From Cyanobacteria bacterium OH_PDB_230 (GTDB lineage: Bacteria > Cyanobacteriota > Vampirovibrionia > Gastranaerophilales > Gastranaerophilaceae): 64,000 nucleotides of DNA. The translations under genes were made by a program, and so were the position numbers. The DNA lies in assembly GCA_023421795.1 (NCBI GenBank), contig JAEZSO010000002.1, positions 806,001 through 870,000 of the forward strand, in the 5' to 3' direction. The notes below the pieces were generated by a model. The model was not told the origin of the DNA, made no database searches, and was given only the letters and a program-made list of their open reading frames with translations. Below are positions 33,267 to 41,680 of this stretch, piece by piece (the stretch's first letter is position 1; each line of letters starts with the position of its first letter).

Positions 33267-35393
33267 TTATTTTATTTCGGTAATTCTTTTTCTTGCATAT
33301 TTTGTATATTCGCTTTCTTCAGGCTTCGTGGCAAGAAATTTTTTGTATTCTACTGCTGCATCTTTATATCTTCCAACAGAATCGTAATCCACGGCAAGTG
33401 AATAATGAGCGAGTGTTATGTCAGGGCTGAACTTTATGGCGTTTTGATAATCCGTTATCGCTAGATTATACTTTGACTGAGCATCATAAATAAGTCCTCT
33501 ATAGTAATATGCTCCACCGTTTTGAGGATCTTTGAGAAGAACCGCATTTACTATTTTTAAAGCCTCAAGGTATTTTTTCTGATCATAAAGATTTAATGCT
33601 TTTTCGAGCTGATCATTGTTTTCTTGCTCTAAAGCAAATTTCAGCAGATTTTTTGCTTTTTCATTCGTTTTATCTAAGGCTATTGCTTTGTTTAAATATA
33701 TCTTTGCGTTTGCGTAATCGTTATTGCTTAAGTAAGCAGAGCCCAAATAATATGGTATATCTTGGCTGTTAGGATCTGATTCGAGCGCTTTTCTATAGAA
33801 ATAAATTGCGGATTTGTAGTTTTCAAGTGCCTGATAGCAAGCCGCAATCCCTAATAATGATTCTGTTGTCGCCGGCTGAATTTTATTGTAAGCCGTTATT
33901 GCTTGAGAATACTGGCCTTTCTCAAATAATGCTGAAGCGCTTGTGTACATAGTAGAAGACATTTCTTCTGTTATTGAATTATATTGTTTTTGAACTCCTG
34001 CATCATTCGGGAATAATCTTTTGGCATTTTCTATTGTTGCAAGAGCTTGCGTTAAGTTATTTTTTTGCCTGTATACTTGGGATAAATTAATATAGCTGTC
34101 AATTTTATTGGGATCAAGTTTTATTGTTTGATCATAATAGGTGATTGCATCGTCCAATTTATTTGCTTTATGAAGCTCGTATGCAAATTCGTAATATAGA
34201 TTCGGGTCTAATGGCTGGTTTTGAACATTTTGATATAAATAAGCCAAGATCTGTTCAGCAGGCATTGTGGCTTTTAATAGTTCAAAAAGTTCTTCTCTTG
34301 CTTGAGAATTTGTAGGGTCATACCCCATTGCAAGTTTATACTCTCTTATTGCATCTTCATTGTGCCCAAGCTGCTTTAGGCACTGTGCTTTATAAATATG
34401 TGCCGGTACATGGTTTGGATAGAGCTGTATTACAGAATTGTACGCCGCAATAGCCCCGTCATAATTCTTTTGAGCCTGATATAAAGTCGCCAAATTAAGC
34501 CTTGTTGTTATGTTTGTCGGATTGATTGCTTCAGCCTGCTTGTATTGATCCATTGCTGCCGCTAAATTTCCCTGTTTTTGGTATACAACACCTAAATTTG
34601 CGTGCGCTTCGGCATCTTGATTGTTTGCCGAGACTTTTTGCTCCCAAATTTTTTGAAGAGCAAGCAATATGTCTTCTTTTTCTGCAGAATTTTGAAGCGC
34701 TAAATTATATTCAGACGCTGCACCATCAGAATTGCCCACTTGTTCATAAGCTCTTGCCAGCTTTAAGTGAAGATCGGCATTTTTCTGATCAAGCTGAACG
34801 GCCCTTTCATAGTAAAATACTGCCTTTTGTGGCAGGCAAAGTATTTTCATTACATCTGCTATCCCAATGTAAGCGTCTTTTCGGTAAGTTTTATCGTTTA
34901 TAAGCTGGTAAAACTCATAAGCGCTTGCCGCAAACTCACCTTGAGAACGCAGATTTTTGGCCGCAGTGTATCTGGCTTTAGAAGATCTGTCGGCATTCAA
35001 ATTTGAAAGAACAGTGTTAAGATTTTGTTCAGCGGCAGTGCAAGCCTGAGTTATATTAGGGTCTGAACTCATTTCATCGTAATACTTCATATAAAAAAGT
35101 GCTGATCTGAGATCATTTGCTGCTTTCTGATATTCAAAACTTTTGTTGTTATAATACTGAGCTCTTGAAATGTATGCATTTGTGATGCCTATTTTAGAAG
35201 AAAGATCGGCAGGATTTTCTCTTAACGCTTTTTTGAATTCTGCTATCGCGCTTGAATATTGCGAATTTTGCAAAAATTGATTTCCGCTTATACAATAAGC
35301 GCTTTCGTTGTAATTATCGCCATATTCTTCTGCAAGTACGTTATTACCTATGGCAAATATAAACAATAATATGCTCAAAAATATTTTCTTCAT
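33267..35393 (-). CDS. Secreted large TPR protein
   Basis: 708 aa from ATG at 35393 (a TTG two codons earlier is less likely). Signal peptide MKKIFLSILLFIFAIGNNVLA, then roughly 16-18 TPR units filling the rest (e.g. AHANLGVVYQKQGNLAAAMD near 265; YYFRKALESDPNSQDIPYYL near 540). Probably a periplasmic scaffold for envelope assembly or secretion. Co-transcribed with dus and GIY-YIG. Partner unknown. Confidence 0.82.
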   Translation of the reverse strand: MKKIFLSILLFIFAIGNNVLAEEYGDNYNESAYCISGNQFLQNSQYSSAIAEFKKALRENPADLSSKIGITNAYISRAQYYNNKSFEYQKAANDLRSALFYMKYYDEMSSDPNITQACTAAEQNLNTVLSNLNADRSSKARYTAAKNLRSQGEFAASAYEFYQLINDKTYRKDAYIGIADVMKILCLPQKAVFYYERAVQLDQKNADLHLKLARAYEQVGNSDGAASEYNLALQNSAEKEDILLALQKIWEQKVSANNQDAEAHANLGVVYQKQGNLAAAMDQYKQAEAINPTNITTRLNLATLYQAQKNYDGAIAAYNSVIQLYPNHVPAHIYKAQCLKQLGHNEDAIREYKLAMGYDPTNSQAREELFELLKATMPAEQILAYLYQNVQNQPLDPNLYYEFAYELHKANKLDDAITYYDQTIKLDPNKIDSYINLSQVYRQKNNLTQALATIENAKRLFPNDAGVQKQYNSITEEMSSTMYTSASALFEKGQYSQAITAYNKIQPATTESLLGIAACYQALENYKSAIYFYRKALESDPNSQDIPYYLGSAYLSNNDYANAKIYLNKAIALDKTNEKAKNLLKFALEQENNDQLEKALNLYDQKKYLEALKIVNAVLLKDPQNGGAYYYRGLIYDAQSKYNLAITDYQNAIKFSPDITLAHYSLAVDYDSVGRYKDAAVEYKKFLATKPEESEYTKYARKRITEIK

Positions 35394-35490
35394 ATGCAAT
35401 ACACTCTTTCTAATCCCTTTTTATTTTAACTCAATCAAGTCTTTATGCATATAGCATAACAAGTTAATATAAAAAACTAATAAGATAATA

Positions 35491-35514
35491 AAAAAGCCGG
35501 CAATTAAACCGGCT
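35491..35514 (-). terminator. Terminator of rimP-nusA
   Basis: Minus strand AGCCGG/CCGGCT stem with an 8-base loop and TTTTT, 19 bases after the nusA stop. Confidence 0.8.
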
Positions 35515-35532
35515 CTTTTATGAATTATCATC

Positions 35533-36762
35533 TTATTCTTCAGTTTCTTCAGCTTCTGTTTCAGCGCCTGATAAAGAGCTTACATCTTCTTCATCAAGTG
35601 CATATTCTTCTTCTTCTTCAATTTCTTCCTCAAGAACAACATCTTCTTCGACCTCTTCTTCAGGCTCTTCATATGCTGGAGCCGAAGCCGCAGCAGCCTC
35701 AGCAGCTTCTGCCTGAGTGGCGCTCTTGATGTCTATTTTCCATCCGGTAAGTTTATGAGCAAGTCTTACGTTTTGACCTTCTCTACCGATAGCCAAGCTC
35801 AATTGATCGTCAGGAACGATAACCAATGCTTCTCTCGAATTTTCATCATCAGCCAAAATGTCGACAGAGATGATTCTTGCAGGAGATAATGCGTTAACGA
35901 TATATTCTACAGGATCTTCAGAATATCTGACGATATCAATTTTTTCATTTCTTAATTCGCCGATTATAGTTTGGATTCTGCTTCCTCTTGGTCCTATGCA
36001 AGCTCCTACTGAATCAACATCAGGATCGTTGCTTGCTACAGCGATTTTTGTTCTGAAGCCGGCTTCTCTTGATATTGATTTGATTTCAACGATTCCATCT
36101 TCTATTTCAGGAACTTCAAGTTCAAATAGTTCTCTAACGATTTCAGGGTGAGCGTGAGAAACAATTACCTGTGGTAATCTTGATGTTTCTTTTACGTTAA
36201 GAACAAATACTCTGATTCTGTTTCCTGATTTGTAGTATTCGCCTGGAATTTGTTCTTTTACAGGCATAATAGCGTCAGTTTTGCCGATATTTACAATTAC
36301 ATTTCTGTTTTCAACACGTTGAATTATACCTGTTGTCAATGTTCCTTTTTTATCTAAAAATTCATCTAAAACAAGTTTTCTTTCAGCTTCTCTTATTCTT
36401 TGAGTGATAACTTGTTTTGCTGATTGAGCTGCAATTCTTCCAAAGTTTTCTGGAGTTACCTCAATTTTCACTTCGTCTTCCAATTCAACTTCGTCATCGA
36501 TTTCTTTGGCATCTTCCAAAGAAATTTGATAGTTTTCATCTTCGACTTCTTCTACAACAAGCTTGGTTCTGAAAACACCAATTTCGCCTGTCTGTTCATC
36601 TAAAATCGCTTCAACATTTGTCGCTTCTTTAGTTTTGATATGTTTTTTATAAGCTGTAACCATAGCATCACAAAGAGATGCAATAATTACATCTTTAGAG
36701 ATACCTTTTTCTCTTTCTAGCTGCTCACAAGCTTCAAATAACGCTGTTCCGATTTTAATCAT
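35533..36762 (-). CDS. nusA: Transcription termination/antitermination factor NusA
   Basis: 409 aa. N-terminal polymerase-binding domain (~1-130), S1 domain (~135-200, TTGIIQRVENRNVIVNIGKT), KH1 (~210-280, RTKIAVASNDPDVDSVGACI then GPRGSRIQ) and KH2 (~285-345, LSLAIGREGQNVRLAHKLTG), then an Ala/Glu-rich acidic tail of ~55 residues. The two acidic repeats of E. coli NusA are absent, as in most bacteria. It controls pausing and termination and can bind its own leader RNA in other species. Second gene after rimP, with GGAG before the start. Confidence 0.96.
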   Translation of the reverse strand: MIKIGTALFEACEQLEREKGISKDVIIASLCDAMVTAYKKHIKTKEATNVEAILDEQTGEIGVFRTKLVVEEVEDENYQISLEDAKEIDDEVELEDEVKIEVTPENFGRIAAQSAKQVITQRIREAERKLVLDEFLDKKGTLTTGIIQRVENRNVIVNIGKTDAIMPVKEQIPGEYYKSGNRIRVFVLNVKETSRLPQVIVSHAHPEIVRELFELEVPEIEDGIVEIKSISREAGFRTKIAVASNDPDVDSVGACIGPRGSRIQTIIGELRNEKIDIVRYSEDPVEYIVNALSPARIISVDILADDENSREALVIVPDDQLSLAIGREGQNVRLAHKLTGWKIDIKSATQAEAAEAAAASAPAYEEPEEEVEEDVVLEEEIEEEEEYALDEEDVSSLSGAETEAEETEE

Positions 36763-36774
36763 TTTTTTATTCTC

Positions 36775-37302
36775 CTATAAATCGCTTGCATATAATTTTG
36801 CATAAATTATGTTTTCTTTTTTTATTAACAGTTCTTTGTTGTCTTTTTGTCTTAAAACAGTTAAGCCTTCTTTGTCGTCAAAATCTATGATTTCTGCAAT
36901 AAACTGTTTTTCTAGGGTTTCATCAACTGCGTTTTTAAGTTTTAAGGTAATTTCTTTTCCTCTGAAAATTAAAAACTCTCTTTCTGATTTTAGTTTTCTT
37001 TCTAACCCGGGTGAACTTATTTCTAAGTGATATTTTACCGGAATCAGTTCATCCAGGAAGTCTCCAAGGCTTCTTGACATACTTTCGCAGTCTTCGAGAG
37101 TGACTTCTCTGCCTGGCGCGAATATGAATATTCTAAGGAACCAGCGGTGATTTTCTTTAGAAAAGTCTATTTCTATAGGTATTAAGTTGAATCGCATTGC
37201 GGTATTTTCAACCAAAGGAATAAGTTTATCGAGTACTTCGTGTTTGTTGAAATGTTCATGTTTTGGTGTTTGCGAAGCATCGTGGCGCTTGTCGTGTTTC
37301 AT
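36775..37302 (-). CDS. rimP: Ribosome maturation factor RimP
   Basis: 175 aa. The N-terminal domain includes VENTAMRFNLIPIEIDFSKE and WFLRIFIFAPGREVTLEDCE; the hallmark YHLEISSPGLERKLKSEREF lies near 95-115, followed by a small C-terminal SH3-like domain. It assists 30S assembly. It is followed after 12 bases by nusA, the conserved order. The first ~20 residues (His/Lys-rich) are an unusual extension. Upstream lies a strongly folded leader. Confidence 0.95.
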   Translation of the reverse strand: MKHDKRHDASQTPKHEHFNKHEVLDKLIPLVENTAMRFNLIPIEIDFSKENHRWFLRIFIFAPGREVTLEDCESMSRSLGDFLDELIPVKYHLEISSPGLERKLKSEREFLIFRGKEITLKLKNAVDETLEKQFIAEIIDFDDKEGLTVLRQKDNKELLIKKENIIYAKLYASDL

Positions 37303-37352
37303 TTGAACCTACCTGCCTAACTTGGGATAAAGGTTACCGCCGTGTTAATCCA

Positions 37353-37440
37353 GTGCCGCAACTAATCGAAAACTCTTCGTTTTCGCTTTGTTGCTTACCT
37401 TTTCAGGGGGCACTCGCAATTTCCGTTACCACGAAAATTG
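37353..37440 (-). ncRNA. Structured leader RNA of rimP-nusA
   Basis: On the minus strand four stems can form: CAATTTTCG/CGGAAATTG (37432-37440 with 37417-37425, one G-U pair), GTGCC/GGCAC (37409-37413 with 37353-37357), GCAAC/GTTGC (37390-37394 with 37358-37362) and CGAAAAC/GTTTTCG (37379-37385 with 37367-37373). Together they build a compact multi-helix fold. It lies ~50 bases before the rimP ATG. A rimP leader family is known in gammaproteobacteria; homology to this one is not claimed. Confidence 0.6.
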
Positions 37441-37454
37441 TTCGGGCAATTAAT

Positions 37455-37480
37455 AAAAAAAGAAACGGTTTGGCCGTTTC
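37455..37480 (-). terminator. Intrinsic terminator upstream of the rimP leader fold
   Basis: Minus strand GAAACGG/CCGTTTC (37474-37480 and 37462-37468), 5-base loop, then seven T's. It could end mrnC transcription or act as an early attenuator just after the promoter at 37498-37525. Confidence 0.75.
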
Positions 37481-37497
37481 CTTTTTACAACTATTAA

Positions 37498-37525
37498 ATA
37501 ATAACACTAATATTTGATTTTTCAA
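37498..37525 (-). promoter_or_regulatory. Putative promoter of rimP-nusA
   Basis: Minus strand TTGAAA (37520-37525), 16-base spacer, TATTAT (37498-37503). Its start near 37491 lies about 11 bases before the terminator stem. Confidence 0.5.
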
Positions 37526-37566
37526 ATAGTTTTTTTATGAGATTTAAATATATATTAAGCGAAACT

Positions 37567-37586
37567 GAGCCGAGGGCGGAGCCGAG
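37567..37586. repeat. GC-rich direct repeat GAGCCGAG x2
   Basis: GAGCCGAG at 37567-37574 and 37579-37586, separated by GGCG. This ~25-base GC-rich block is out of character with the AT-rich surroundings and lies in the 3' region of mrnC. The rest of the 37303-37655 gap holds the promoter, terminator and rimP leader. Confidence 0.5.
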
Positions 37587-37655
37587 CTTTAGAAGAACAA
37601 GATGACGAGCCCGTTAATAGTGAAGAATTAAGACAGCTTTCGATTAATCTAGATG

Positions 37656-38039
37656 TTATATATTATTAACCTCTTGTTTAAAATCGATCTTATCTTCAAC
37701 TATTTTGAGAAGTTCTGAATACCTGTTTTTGTTGTGTATGTAGTTATAGCCGAACAAAACCTCAAGTGCTGTAGCTTGTCGATGCAGTGTGTGATTTATT
37801 CTTCTTGCAGAAGAAGTCGATATGTTTCTTGCTCGTCTAACCAAATCTTTTTCTTCTTCAGATAGAAATTCCTGCATAGTTTCAAGCAGATTTGTTTGAA
37901 ACTGGGCGTTAACAAACTTCACAGTATATTTGTGAAGTTTATTTGAATTTGAAGTCAATAAAATAACTTTTTCTCTCACGAAGACTTCGTAAACGGCATC
38001 TCCAATGTGTGCATAGTTGCGAATGTTGAGTTCTTGCAT
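37656..38039 (-). CDS. mrnC: Mini-ribonuclease III
   Basis: 127 aa: an RNase III catalytic domain without the dsRNA-binding domain. NIRNYAHIGDAVYEVFVREK carries the catalytic Asp, and ATALEVLFGYNYIHN the downstream Glu. In Bacillus it trims 23S rRNA precursor ends; in Cyanobacteria it also acts on rRNA. It follows the HicB-like gene by 2 bases. Confidence 0.92.
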   Translation of the reverse strand: MQELNIRNYAHIGDAVYEVFVREKVILLTSNSNKLHKYTVKFVNAQFQTNLLETMQEFLSEEEKDLVRRARNISTSSARRINHTLHRQATALEVLFGYNYIHNKNRYSELLKIVEDKIDFKQEVNNI

Positions 38040-38041
38040 TA

Positions 38042-38254
38042 TTATCCTTGATTTAACAGAAGTCCTGAAACCGGCTTAACTTTTACAATATACTCTGCAT
38101 TAGCTTCACTTAGAGCTTTTTCAAGATTTGTTATTGCATCTTCTTCAGAGTGTCCGTAGCCTACCAAATTTTTCATTATGCAGTTGGCAATAAAAACATT
38201 ATTGCGATTGCCTTGGTATACTAACGCCGGGTATTCAATGATTGATAGTTCCAT
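38042..38254 (-). CDS. HicB-like domain protein without HicA partner
   Basis: 70 aa. The partly degraded RNase-H-like HicB fold: PALVYQGNRNNVFIANC then the typical GYGHSEEDAITNLEKALSEA helix. There is no C-terminal DNA-binding domain and no HicA toxin gene beside it. It forms an operon with mrnC. A strong AGAGGA RBS supports the start. Probably a housekeeping solo HicB-like protein rather than an antitoxin. Confidence 0.75.
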   Translation of the reverse strand: MELSIIEYPALVYQGNRNNVFIANCIMKNLVGYGHSEEDAITNLEKALSEANAEYIVKVKPVSGLLLNQG

Positions 38255-38296
38255 TTTGTATCCTCTTAACCTTGATATTTTAAATATCGGTAAGAT

Positions 38297-38325
38297 TTCA
38301 AATAACTTTAAAAATATGATATATT
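38297..38325 (+). promoter_or_regulatory. Leaderless-type promoter of the glycosyltransferase gene
   Basis: TTCAAA (38297-38302), 17-base spacer, TATATT (38320-38325), six T's, then ATG at 38332. No Shine-Dalgarno. Confidence 0.55.
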
Positions 38326-38331
38326 TTTTTT

Positions 38332-39501
38332 ATGAAAATTTTATTCGTAACAGATCTATTCCCGATAGCCAATAATAATGAGCCTAAAACACTCAGCTAT
38401 TTTGTTAACAATTGGAAACAATTTGGCCATGATATAGATGTAATAAGACCAAATTTTTTGCTTAATTCATTTTTAAGGAACAAAAAAATCCTGAAAGAAG
38501 GCGTTTTCCATGAAAATGATGTTAGGATTCTAAACCTGAACTTTATAACTCCGTTTTGGTTTAACGTAAAAAATAAACTTCCTGAGTGCTTCAATGTTGA
38601 TGATTATGATGTTGTTGTGAGCCATATGCCATCTGGTGCTTTGTTTGCAAATAAGTTGATAAAAAAAAGCAAGATACCGTTTGTATGTTCAGTACATGCC
38701 TCAGACATTGAAGTTTTGACTAAACCTCTTTATAAATTTTACTTCGCATCAAAATTAAAAAAAGCTTACAAAAGAGCCGATTTGCTCTCTCCCAGAAGCT
38801 ATGTTTTAGAAAAAAAGATAACTTCCATTCTCAAATATAAAAAGCAAAAGCCAATAGTAGCTTATTCGGGGATAGAAGATGAATTTATTGAACCAGTCGG
38901 TTTGTCATTGGAAAAAATCGATGATTTAAACAGGCACCGTGTCTTGAGAATAGTTACTGTTGCATCTTTAATCAAAAGAAAAAATATCGATGTTGTCTTA
39001 AAGGCGCTTTCAAAGCTGGATGATGTAAATTGGAATTATACTGTAATCGGCGCAGGAAAAGAATTGTATAATCTTGTCCAGCTGGCTAAAAAACTGAAAA
39101 TATCTGACAAAGTGACATTTTTGCTTCAACTTCCAAGAGACAAAGTATTGGAAAAACTGAAAAAATCCAACATTTTTGTTATGGTGAGCGAAAAAGAAAC
39201 CTTTGGGATGGCTTATCTGGAGGCAATGGCTGCGGGTAATCTTGTTGTAGCAAGAAGAAATGACGGCATCGACGGGATAATAAAGCATGAAGAAAACGGC
39301 TTCTTGGTGGGTTCTGAAGAAGAACTGGTCGCCACTTTAAATAAAATATCCAGAATGGATTATTCTAAAATCAAACAACTGTATTTGAATTCAAACACAA
39401 CAATCCACTCTTATACCGATAGCACCGCGGGTAAAAATTATATAGATAACATTCAAAAATTGGTGGAATCAAAAAAAATTAAAGATGAAAAGCCTCTGTA
39501 A
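38332..39501 (+). CDS. GT4-family glycosyltransferase
   Basis: 389 aa, GT-B fold. The N-terminal half begins MKILFVTDLFPIANNNEPKT; the donor half shows RIVTVASLIKRKNIDVVLKA near 205 and VMVSEKETFGMAYLEAMAAG near 283-302 (the E-x7-E nucleotide-sugar motif). It should transfer a sugar from a nucleotide donor onto an envelope glycan or lipid; acceptor unknown. Its 3' end overlaps convergent marC by 23 bases. Confidence 0.9.
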   Translation: MKILFVTDLFPIANNNEPKTLSYFVNNWKQFGHDIDVIRPNFLLNSFLRNKKILKEGVFHENDVRILNLNFITPFWFNVKNKLPECFNVDDYDVVVSHMPSGALFANKLIKKSKIPFVCSVHASDIEVLTKPLYKFYFASKLKKAYKRADLLSPRSYVLEKKITSILKYKKQKPIVAYSGIEDEFIEPVGLSLEKIDDLNRHRVLRIVTVASLIKRKNIDVVLKALSKLDDVNWNYTVIGAGKELYNLVQLAKKLKISDKVTFLLQLPRDKVLEKLKKSNIFVMVSEKETFGMAYLEAMAAGNLVVARRNDGIDGIIKHEENGFLVGSEEELVATLNKISRMDYSKIKQLYLNSNTTIHSYTDSTAGKNYIDNIQKLVESKKIKDEKPL

Positions 39502-40096
39502 TACCGGTGATTATGAACTGGCATGCCAGGGCTGTAAGTAATATTCCGAAGATTTTCTTTAGAATTCCGATACCTGTATTACCTAAAATTTTGCTTATGT
39601 TTGTGGCAAATATCAAGATGATGTAGCACAAAATCATATTTAAGAATAACGCCAAAATCGTCATTAACTGGTTTAAGAAAATGCCGTGAGCCTGCTTCAT
39701 AAATATTATTAACAGTGAAATAGAGGCCGGTCCTGACAGCAAGGGCAATGCTAAGGGGAATACGGCTATGTCAGATTGCCCGTATCCGGTGGATTCTTGA
39801 GGAGTTTCTTCTTTTTCCATTACCATGCTGATTCCAAATAACAACAATAAAATCCCGCCGGCAATCCTAAATGCTCCTATTGAAATCCCAAAAGCATGCA
39901 AGACTGAGGCTCCCAATAACGTAAAAAACAATAATATTGCAAAAGCTATAGAAACACCTTTTTTGGCTATCAATTTTTTTTCTGCATTTGAATGATGTAA
40001 TGTCAATGATATGTAAATCGGAACTAAGCCCAAAACATCAATTGCAAAAAATAATGCCACAAATTGTACTGTAAATATCTGAATTAAATTGTCCAT
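39479..40096 (-). CDS. MarC-family (UPF0056) membrane protein
   Basis: 205 aa with six hydrophobic helices. VQFVALFFAIDVLGLVPIYI and AGGILLLLFGISMVMEKEET match the MarC family, as does FPLALPLLSGPASIS. The family was once linked to multiple antibiotic resistance, but that is not supported; its transport role is unknown. Single gene. Confidence 0.9.
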   Translation of the reverse strand: MDNLIQIFTVQFVALFFAIDVLGLVPIYISLTLHHSNAEKKLIAKKGVSIAFAILLFFTLLGASVLHAFGISIGAFRIAGGILLLLFGISMVMEKEETPQESTGYGQSDIAVFPLALPLLSGPASISLLIIFMKQAHGIFLNQLMTILALFLNMILCYIILIFATNISKILGNTGIGILKKIFGILLTALACQFIITGITEAFHL

Positions 40097-40164
40097 ATAT
40101 TCAGGCTATCATACAAATAAATAATCCTCAATTATTCTAATGCATCAGCTTTTAAAACAGAAAA

Positions 40165-40527
40165 TTATGTCCACTTAGGTCCGCCTATCAGTACGGCAGA
40201 ATATAGCAGATGGGCACGGAATCTACTAACGCCGGTTTCCAAAAGAATTTCCTTAAATATTTGGTGAGTCCTAATACAGCTCAGCTCCCTGGATACGCAC
40301 AATTTGTCATGCACAAGAGCTGCTTTGAGGTATTTTTCATCATGCCTGCAGCCAACCAGGGGCGCAAAAAGCTTAGGTATAGTAGCTCCGTCGAACTCGA
40401 ATCCTTTTACTATTCTGATTGTTTCTCCGCCTTTTAGGCTGCCATATTTTATATTGTTTTTTAGCTTGAAAGGTTTTTTAACATCGCTGCAAATAAATTC
40501 AATCACTGGTTCTTCTTCAAACGGCAT
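40165..40527 (-). CDS. DUF1353 protein
   Basis: 120 aa with the DUF1353 pattern: GETIRIVKGFEFDGATIPKL, then VGCRHDEKYLKAALVHDKLC (conserved HD) and a C-terminal helix. The domain is common in phages and prophages (a putative peptidase-like or structural gene), yet no other phage gene is near. It may be a domesticated relic or an envelope-linked protein. Confidence 0.8.
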   Translation of the reverse strand: MPFEEEPVIEFICSDVKKPFKLKNNIKYGSLKGGETIRIVKGFEFDGATIPKLFAPLVGCRHDEKYLKAALVHDKLCVSRELSCIRTHQIFKEILLETGVSRFRAHLLYSAVLIGGPKWT

Positions 40528-40593
40528 ATCTTTATTTCTTCCTATTGTTCACTTTTTTAATATAACAACCCTTGAAAGCTTTGGCTAGTTAGG

Positions 40594-40627
40594 AAAAGAG
40601 CGTAAGTATTTATACTTACGCTCTTTA
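40594..40627 (-). terminator. Terminator of the phosphate transporter operon
   Basis: A 15-bp inverted repeat (40595-40609 and 40612-40626), ending in TTTT on the minus strand, 17 bases after the pit stop. Confidence 0.85.
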
Positions 40628-40643
40628 AAATTGTTTTATTTCT

Positions 40644-41657
40644 TTAGTGCGGAATCATTCTGAATAAAGAATAAAGAGTTGCAGAAACCAATATGCAAGA
40701 AGGTATTGTTAAAACCCATGCGCAAATTATGTTTCCGACGATTCCCCATTTTACGGCAGAAGCTCTCATTGTTGATCCAACCCCCATAATTGATGTTGAA
40801 ATAACGTGAGTTGTGCTCAGAGGAATACCGAAGTGTGATGCTGTCAAAATTATCGATGCAGCAGATGTTTCGGCAGCAAAGCCATGGATAGGTTTTAGTT
40901 TGATTATTTTGCTTCCCATTGTTCTGATTATTTTCCAGCCGCCTTGCATTGTACCTAAAGCCATCATAAATGCGCAAACAAGAATTACATATATCGGGAT
41001 TTCAAAGTGCCCGTCAGCTGGCGTTTTTAAAACTCCGGCTGCAAGTAATGATAAAGTTATAATACCCATTGTTTTTTGAGCATCGTTAGAACCGTGGCTT
41101 AGAGCCATTAAACCTGACGATACAAGTTGGAGTTTTCTGAATTTTTTATTTATTGAGTCAGGATTGGCTTTTACAAAAATTCTCAGTAAAAACAGCATAA
41201 AAAGGAACCCGACACTGAAACCGATAGCCGGTGAACTGAACATCGGAATAATGACTTTCTCAACAAGAGGCCCTATTCTGACACAATCTACTCCAGCATG
41301 GACTATAGAGGCCCCTAGAAGACCTCCTATCAGAGCATGTGAAGAACTTGAGGGTAATCCCAAGAGCCAGGTGAAAATGTTCCAGAACACCGCTGCAATA
41401 AGCGCACATAATATAACCTGTAATGTTATAGATCCGGCATGTACTATTCCTGAACCTATTGTTTTTGCTACGTGGGTGCCGGTCAAAGCTCCAATAAATT
41501 CCAATGACGCTCCGAACATAACAGCTTGTCTCGGAGTTAATACTCTTGTTGAAACAACTGTTGCTATGGCATTAGCACAATCGTGGAAACCGTTGATATA
41601 CTCAAAAACTAAAGCTGCTATTACCACTAAAATTAATAATAATATAGTCAAAGACAT
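40644..41657 (-). CDS. pit: Low-affinity inorganic phosphate transporter (PiT family)
   Basis: 337 aa, about ten membrane helices. Both PiT signatures are present: FHDCANAIATVVSTRVLTPR near 24-43 and the second-half ALSHGSNDAQKTMGIITLSL near 185-205, plus GLPSSSSHALIGGLLGAS and PLSTTHVISTSIMGVG. It couples phosphate (as metal-phosphate) to protons or sodium. It follows the DUF47 gene by 23 bases, the typical pair. Confidence 0.95.
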   Translation of the reverse strand: MSLTILLLILVVIAALVFEYINGFHDCANAIATVVSTRVLTPRQAVMFGASLEFIGALTGTHVAKTIGSGIVHAGSITLQVILCALIAAVFWNIFTWLLGLPSSSSHALIGGLLGASIVHAGVDCVRIGPLVEKVIIPMFSSPAIGFSVGFLFMLFLLRIFVKANPDSINKKFRKLQLVSSGLMALSHGSNDAQKTMGIITLSLLAAGVLKTPADGHFEIPIYVILVCAFMMALGTMQGGWKIIRTMGSKIIKLKPIHGFAAETSAASIILTASHFGIPLSTTHVISTSIMGVGSTMRASAVKWGIVGNIICAWVLTIPSCILVSATLYSLFRMIPH

Positions 41658-41680
41658 AATTAATTCTCACTCTCCAAAAA

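Noticed and set aside
37303..37440. A tRNA or tmRNA gene upstream of rimP (suggested by GGTTCAAATG)
   Set aside because: No acceptor-stem pairing or anticodon arm is formed; GGTTCAA is the spacer between RBS and rimP ATG.
37538..37669. Plus-strand fragments (MRFKYILSETEPR... and ...EEQDDEPVNSEELRQLS...) that could be a frameshifted small gene
   Set aside because: Only 20-40 codons each, no RBS, and one has no start codon; the GC-rich repeat explains much of the peptide bias.
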